10,005 bases of DNA from Deltaproteobacteria bacterium (GTDB taxonomy: Bacteria; Desulfobacterota_B; Binatia; UBA9968). A program made the translations under genes and the position numbers. Under the pieces are notes generated by a model that worked only from the letters and a program-made list of their open reading frames with translations, searched no databases and was not told where the DNA came from. Location of the stretch: contig VBKY01000129.1 of NCBI GenBank assembly GCA_005879255.1, forward strand, positions 1-10,005. The letters are read 5' to 3'. Below are positions 7,715 through 10,005 of this stretch, in pieces (the first letter of the stretch is position 1; each line of letters begins with the position of its first letter).

Positions 7715-7720
7715 AGGAGG
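7715..7720 (+). promoter_or_regulatory. Shine-Dalgarno of the ThDP enzyme gene, preceded by an A/T-rich stretch
   Basis: AGGAGG lies 4 bases before the ATG at 7725, a strong match with short spacing. The preceding 7691-7707 is almost pure A/T with a TAATAAT at 7700-7706. This could contain a -10 element for the promoter needed after the terminator at 7445-7494, but I see no convincing -35 at proper spacing (TTGAAG at 7670 is too far from it). Confidence 0.5.
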
Positions 7721-7724
7721 TTTT

Positions 7725-9473
7725 ATGGCGGCACGTTATGGTTCAGATCTGATCGTCGATTTGCTCAAAGTACTCGGCATTGAGTATGTCTCGTTGAATC
7801 CAGGGTCGAGCTTCCGCGGCATTCACGATTCTCTGGTCAATTATGAGAGCGGACGGAAACCCAATCCGGAGATGATTCTCTGCTGCCACGAAGAGATTGC
7901 CGTCGCCGTCGCGCACGGCTATGCCAAGGCGACGGGCAAGATCATGCCGGCGATCGTGCATAACGTCGTCGGTCTGCAGCATGCTTCGATGGCGATCTAC
8001 AACGCCTGGTGCGACCACACGCCGGTGATGGTCATGGGCGGTACCGGGCCGATGAATTCGAGCAAGCGCCGCCCGTGGATCGACTGGATCCACACCGCGC
8101 AGGTTCAAGGCAATCTGGTGCGCGACTTCGTCAAGTGGGACGACCAGCCGGTCGGCATCGAAGCGATCCCATCCTCGATGATGCGCGGTTATCGCATCGC
8201 CATGAGCGATCCGGGCGGGCCCGTCTATCTCTGCTTCGACGTGACCGATCAGGAGGCCGCGATCGAAAAAGAAATTCCTTTGCCCGATCCGAAGCGATTT
8301 CGTCCCGCGGCGCCATTGCAGGCCGATTACGATGCGATAAAAGAAGCGGCGCAGTTATTGTCGACGGCGCAGAACCCGGTGATCCTCGCCGATTACGTGG
8401 GCCGGAACAACGACGCGGTAATCAGTCTGGTGGCGCTCGCCGATCTCTTGTCGATTCCGGTCGTCGACCTCGGCGCTCGGTTGAATTTTCCAAACACTCA
8501 CGCGCTCAATCTCACCGGCAGAAACCGCGAGCTGATCGCCAACGCCGACGTCATCATGGGCCTCGACGTGACGGACCTTTACGGCGCGCTGGTGCGCACG
8601 GATCCCAATACGCACGCGACCGTGCCGGCGACGAAGCCCGGCTGCACAGTGATCAACGTAACGCTCAACGATCTCTCGGTGCGGAGCTGGACCAGCGACT
8701 TCCAAGAGTTGGCGCCGGTGGATTTGCCGATCGTCGCGAACACCAGAGTTTTTCTCCCAGCGCTCGCCGAAGAGATTAAAAAGCAAGGCAAATTTTCCAA
8801 GAGCGTGGTCGATGACCGGCGCAAAGCCGTGGCGGCGCAGCACGAAGAAGTGCACGCCCGCTGGCAAGCCGATCTCAAGAAGCGCTGGGATGAGCGGCCG
8901 ATCGCCCCGCCGCGGCTGGCTTATGAGATATGGGAAGCGATCAAAAAAGAAGATTGGCTGTTGGTTGCCGGAGCATTCCGCGGTTGGCCGAGCCGTTTAT
9001 GGACGTGGGACAAGCCCGGTCTGTTTCTCGGCGGCTACGGCGGCGGTGGTTTAGGTTATGGGCCCGCGGCGTCGGTCGGCGCCTCGCTGCCATACCGGGG
9101 CACCGGAAAAATTTGCATCAACCTGCAACGCGACGGCGAGATGCTTTACACCTCGAGCGCCATGTGGACAGCGGCCAACACCGGCGTGCCGTTGTTAACG
9201 GTGATGACCAACAATCGTGTTTATTATAACGACGTGGAGCACCAAGAAAAGGTTGCGATCACGCGTGGCCGGCCAGTGGAAAACAAACTAGTCGGTATGG
9301 AAATGGCCAAGCCTCCCGTAGACTTTGCTAACTTGGCCCGCTCCTTCAGTCTTTACGGCGAGGGACCGATCACCGAACCGGAGCAGATTCGCCCGGCGGT
9401 GGAACGGGCGATCAAGGTCATCAAGGAAGAAAAACGACCGGCCTTGGTTGATGTGTATATGCAGATGGTTTAG
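7725..9473 (+). CDS. ThDP-dependent enzyme, acetolactate synthase / benzoylformate decarboxylase superfamily
   Basis: Cytoplasmic thiamine-diphosphate enzyme of 582 residues with the usual three-domain layout. The N-terminal pyrimidine-binding domain (about 1-180) has the activating Glu E56 in CCHEEIAVAVAHGYAKATG. The central domain (about 195-345) has an LADYVGRNN-type segment. The C-terminal diphosphate-binding domain (about 385-570) has a glycine-rich loop GGYGGGGLGYG (436-446). Its metal/ThDP motif is D470-G471-E472 followed by N496-N497. The classic GDG is RDG here, with R469 replacing the first Gly, while the Mg-binding Asp and the Asn pair are kept. Family members decarboxylate or ligate 2-oxo acids. 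I cannot choose among acetolactate synthase, oxo-acid decarboxylase or another lyase. It is unlikely to be the housekeeping ilvB, since no small subunit or ilv gene adjoins. A cytochrome c and a Tat protein gene follow, 87 bases on. Confidence 0.88.
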   Translation: MAARYGSDLIVDLLKVLGIEYVSLNPGSSFRGIHDSLVNYESGRKPNPEMILCCHEEIAVAVAHGYAKATGKIMPAIVHNVVGLQHASMAIYNAWCDHTPVMVMGGTGPMNSSKRRPWIDWIHTAQVQGNLVRDFVKWDDQPVGIEAIPSSMMRGYRIAMSDPGGPVYLCFDVTDQEAAIEKEIPLPDPKRFRPAAPLQADYDAIKEAAQLLSTAQNPVILADYVGRNNDAVISLVALADLLSIPVVDLGARLNFPNTHALNLTGRNRELIANADVIMGLDVTDLYGALVRTDPNTHATVPATKPGCTVINVTLNDLSVRSWTSDFQELAPVDLPIVANTRVFLPALAEEIKKQGKFSKSVVDDRRKAVAAQHEEVHARWQADLKKRWDERPIAPPRLAYEIWEAIKKEDWLLVAGAFRGWPSRLWTWDKPGLFLGGYGGGGLGYGPAASVGASLPYRGTGKICINLQRDGEMLYTSSAMWTAANTGVPLLTVMTNNRVYYNDVEHQEKVAITRGRPVENKLVGMEMAKPPVDFANLARSFSLYGEGPITEPEQIRPAVERAIKVIKEEKRPALVDVYMQMV

Positions 9474-9492
9474 CGGACGGGGGTTTTTCTTG

Positions 9493-9521
9493 TTGACAGC
9501 GACTCAGAGCGGCAGTAGTTT
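9493..9521 (+). promoter_or_regulatory. Possible sigma70 promoter for the cytochrome gene
   Basis: TTGACA (9493-9498), a perfect -35 match, is followed after 17 bases by TAGTTT (9516-9521), a poor -10 that keeps only TA and the final T. It lies between the inverted arms GGACGGGG (9475-9482) and CCCCGTCC (9524-9531), which could fold around it. The cytochrome and Tat genes might therefore be partly uncoupled from the ThDP gene. This is a chance-level call without expression data. Confidence 0.3.
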
Positions 9522-9560
9522 TGCCCCGTCCAAAATCTCGCCGTTGGAGGAACTCTGCCC

Positions 9561-9872
9561 ATGACTTTCTCCCGAGTCGTTCTATCGAGCCTTATAGTTT
9601 CTCTCGTGTTTTCTCTGTCCATAGGCCAAGGGGCGGAGCAGGCGTCAAGCGGTTTTGCCGACGCTCCCGGCAAGGAATTGCTGATGAGCAAATGCTTTCA
9701 GTGCCATAGCGAAAAAATGTGGAAAGACTTGAAGCAGGACCGGCGCAAGTGGGAGGGCGTGCTTTACCGGATGGTTGGTCGTGGCGCCCTGTGGACCGAA
9801 GAGGAAATCAACACCATGGCGGTTTACCTCGCAACCGGCTTTGGGCCGCAGAGCGAGAAAACCGCAAAATAG
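9561..9872 (+). CDS. Small exported monohaem cytochrome c
   Basis: A 103-residue class I-like c-type cytochrome, presumably a periplasmic electron carrier or redox subunit. Residues 1-25 form a Sec signal peptide: R5, a hydrophobic core 6-21, and G22-Q23-G24-A25 before the mature part. The haem-binding motif is C45-F-Q-C48-H49, where H49 is one axial ligand. M71 in YRMVGRGALW is the likely second ligand. A C-terminal EINTMAVYLATGFGP helix is typical of small cytochrome subunits paired with periplasmic dehydrogenases. At about 78 mature residues it is near the lower limit for this fold. The start is supported by GGAGG (9546-9550), 10 bases upstream. The following gene begins 18 bases after the stop and carries a Tat signal, so the two probably form one redox complex. 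The electron donor is not identifiable. Confidence 0.88.
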   Translation: MTFSRVVLSSLIVSLVFSLSIGQGAEQASSGFADAPGKELLMSKCFQCHSEKMWKDLKQDRRKWEGVLYRMVGRGALWTEEEINTMAVYLATGFGPQSEKTAK

Positions 9873-9890
9873 GTGAGCTAGGAGGCGAAG

Positions 9891-10005
9891 ATGAGAGAAC
9901 TGGTTGCAAGCTATCTGTCCAAATCGATCTCGCGGCGGGGATTTCTCAAGGGACTGACCAAAGCCGGCGTTTCGCTGGCGGCAGCCGAGTCGATCCTAAA
10001 ATCTC
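9891..10005 (+). CDS. Tat-exported protein, N-terminal 38 codons only (runs off window)
   Basis: The open frame continues to the last base of the window. A strong GGAGG (9881-9885) lies 5 bases before the ATG. The visible part is a twin-arginine signal: S14-R15-R16-G17-F18-L19-K20, an excellent fit to the S-R-R-x-F-L-K consensus. A weakly hydrophobic stretch GLTKAGVSLAAA then follows. Tat export implies folding in the cytoplasm, usually with a cofactor such as molybdopterin, Fe-S or copper. It lies 18 bases after a cytochrome c gene, so a cofactor-containing periplasmic oxidoreductase is the natural guess. A molybdopterin enzyme is one option. The catalytic domain is outside the window, so no product is assigned. 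Confidence 0.82.
   Translation, partial: MRELVASYLSKSISRRGFLKGLTKAGVSLAAAESILKS

Noticed and set aside
8009..8779. 256-codon + strand frame inside the ThDP gene
   Set aside because: It is out of frame with a clear ThDP enzyme, and its translation is Arg-rich low-complexity sequence.

Overview
The window looks like chromosomal DNA from an uncultured, GC-rich, Gram-negative soil or sediment bacterium. Evidence for this is a periplasmic solute-binding protein with a Sec signal, an exported c-type cytochrome and a Tat-signal protein. Together with the gene families present (zinc-ribbon/cyclase/AAA/TPR signalling protein, NMT1-like binding protein, DSHVMEP-type amidohydrolase, ALS-like ThDP protein) and the dispersed-palindrome style of the gaps, this recalls deltaproteobacterial, Tectomicrobia, Binatota or Rokubacteria-type genomes. 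That placement is from memory and weak. All genes lie on the + strand.

Region 1 (1-6161) is a signalling and binding cluster. A membrane sensor histidine kinase, cut off at its 5' end by the window edge, overlaps by an ATGA junction (1778-1781) a 1124-residue protein with two zinc ribbons, a class III nucleotide cyclase domain, a STAND-like ATPase and a TPR-like C-terminal half. Only 13 bases further on begins an exported NMT1/SsuA-like substrate-binding protein. The three genes look co-transcribed. No response regulator, ABC permease or ABC ATPase is in the window.

Region 2 (6162-6356) is a repeat-rich gap holding an inverted array of 8-bp units and a perfect 29-bp palindrome. It is followed by an ACMSD-like metal-dependent amidohydrolase gene (6357-7418) with a very strong Shine-Dalgarno. 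A clear intrinsic terminator (7445-7494) ends this unit. The rest of the 306-base gap to 7724 is filled by two nested imperfect palindromes.

Region 3 (7725-10005) is a second unit: a ThDP-dependent enzyme of the acetolactate synthase/benzoylformate decarboxylase superfamily, a small exported monohaem cytochrome c, and the first 38 codons of a Tat-exported protein that runs off the window. The amidohydrolase and ThDP enzyme suggest catabolism of small carboxylic or aromatic acids. The cytochrome and Tat protein suggest a periplasmic oxidoreductase. The substrate cannot be read from the sequence. I saw no tRNA, rRNA, CRISPR array, transposase or integrase.
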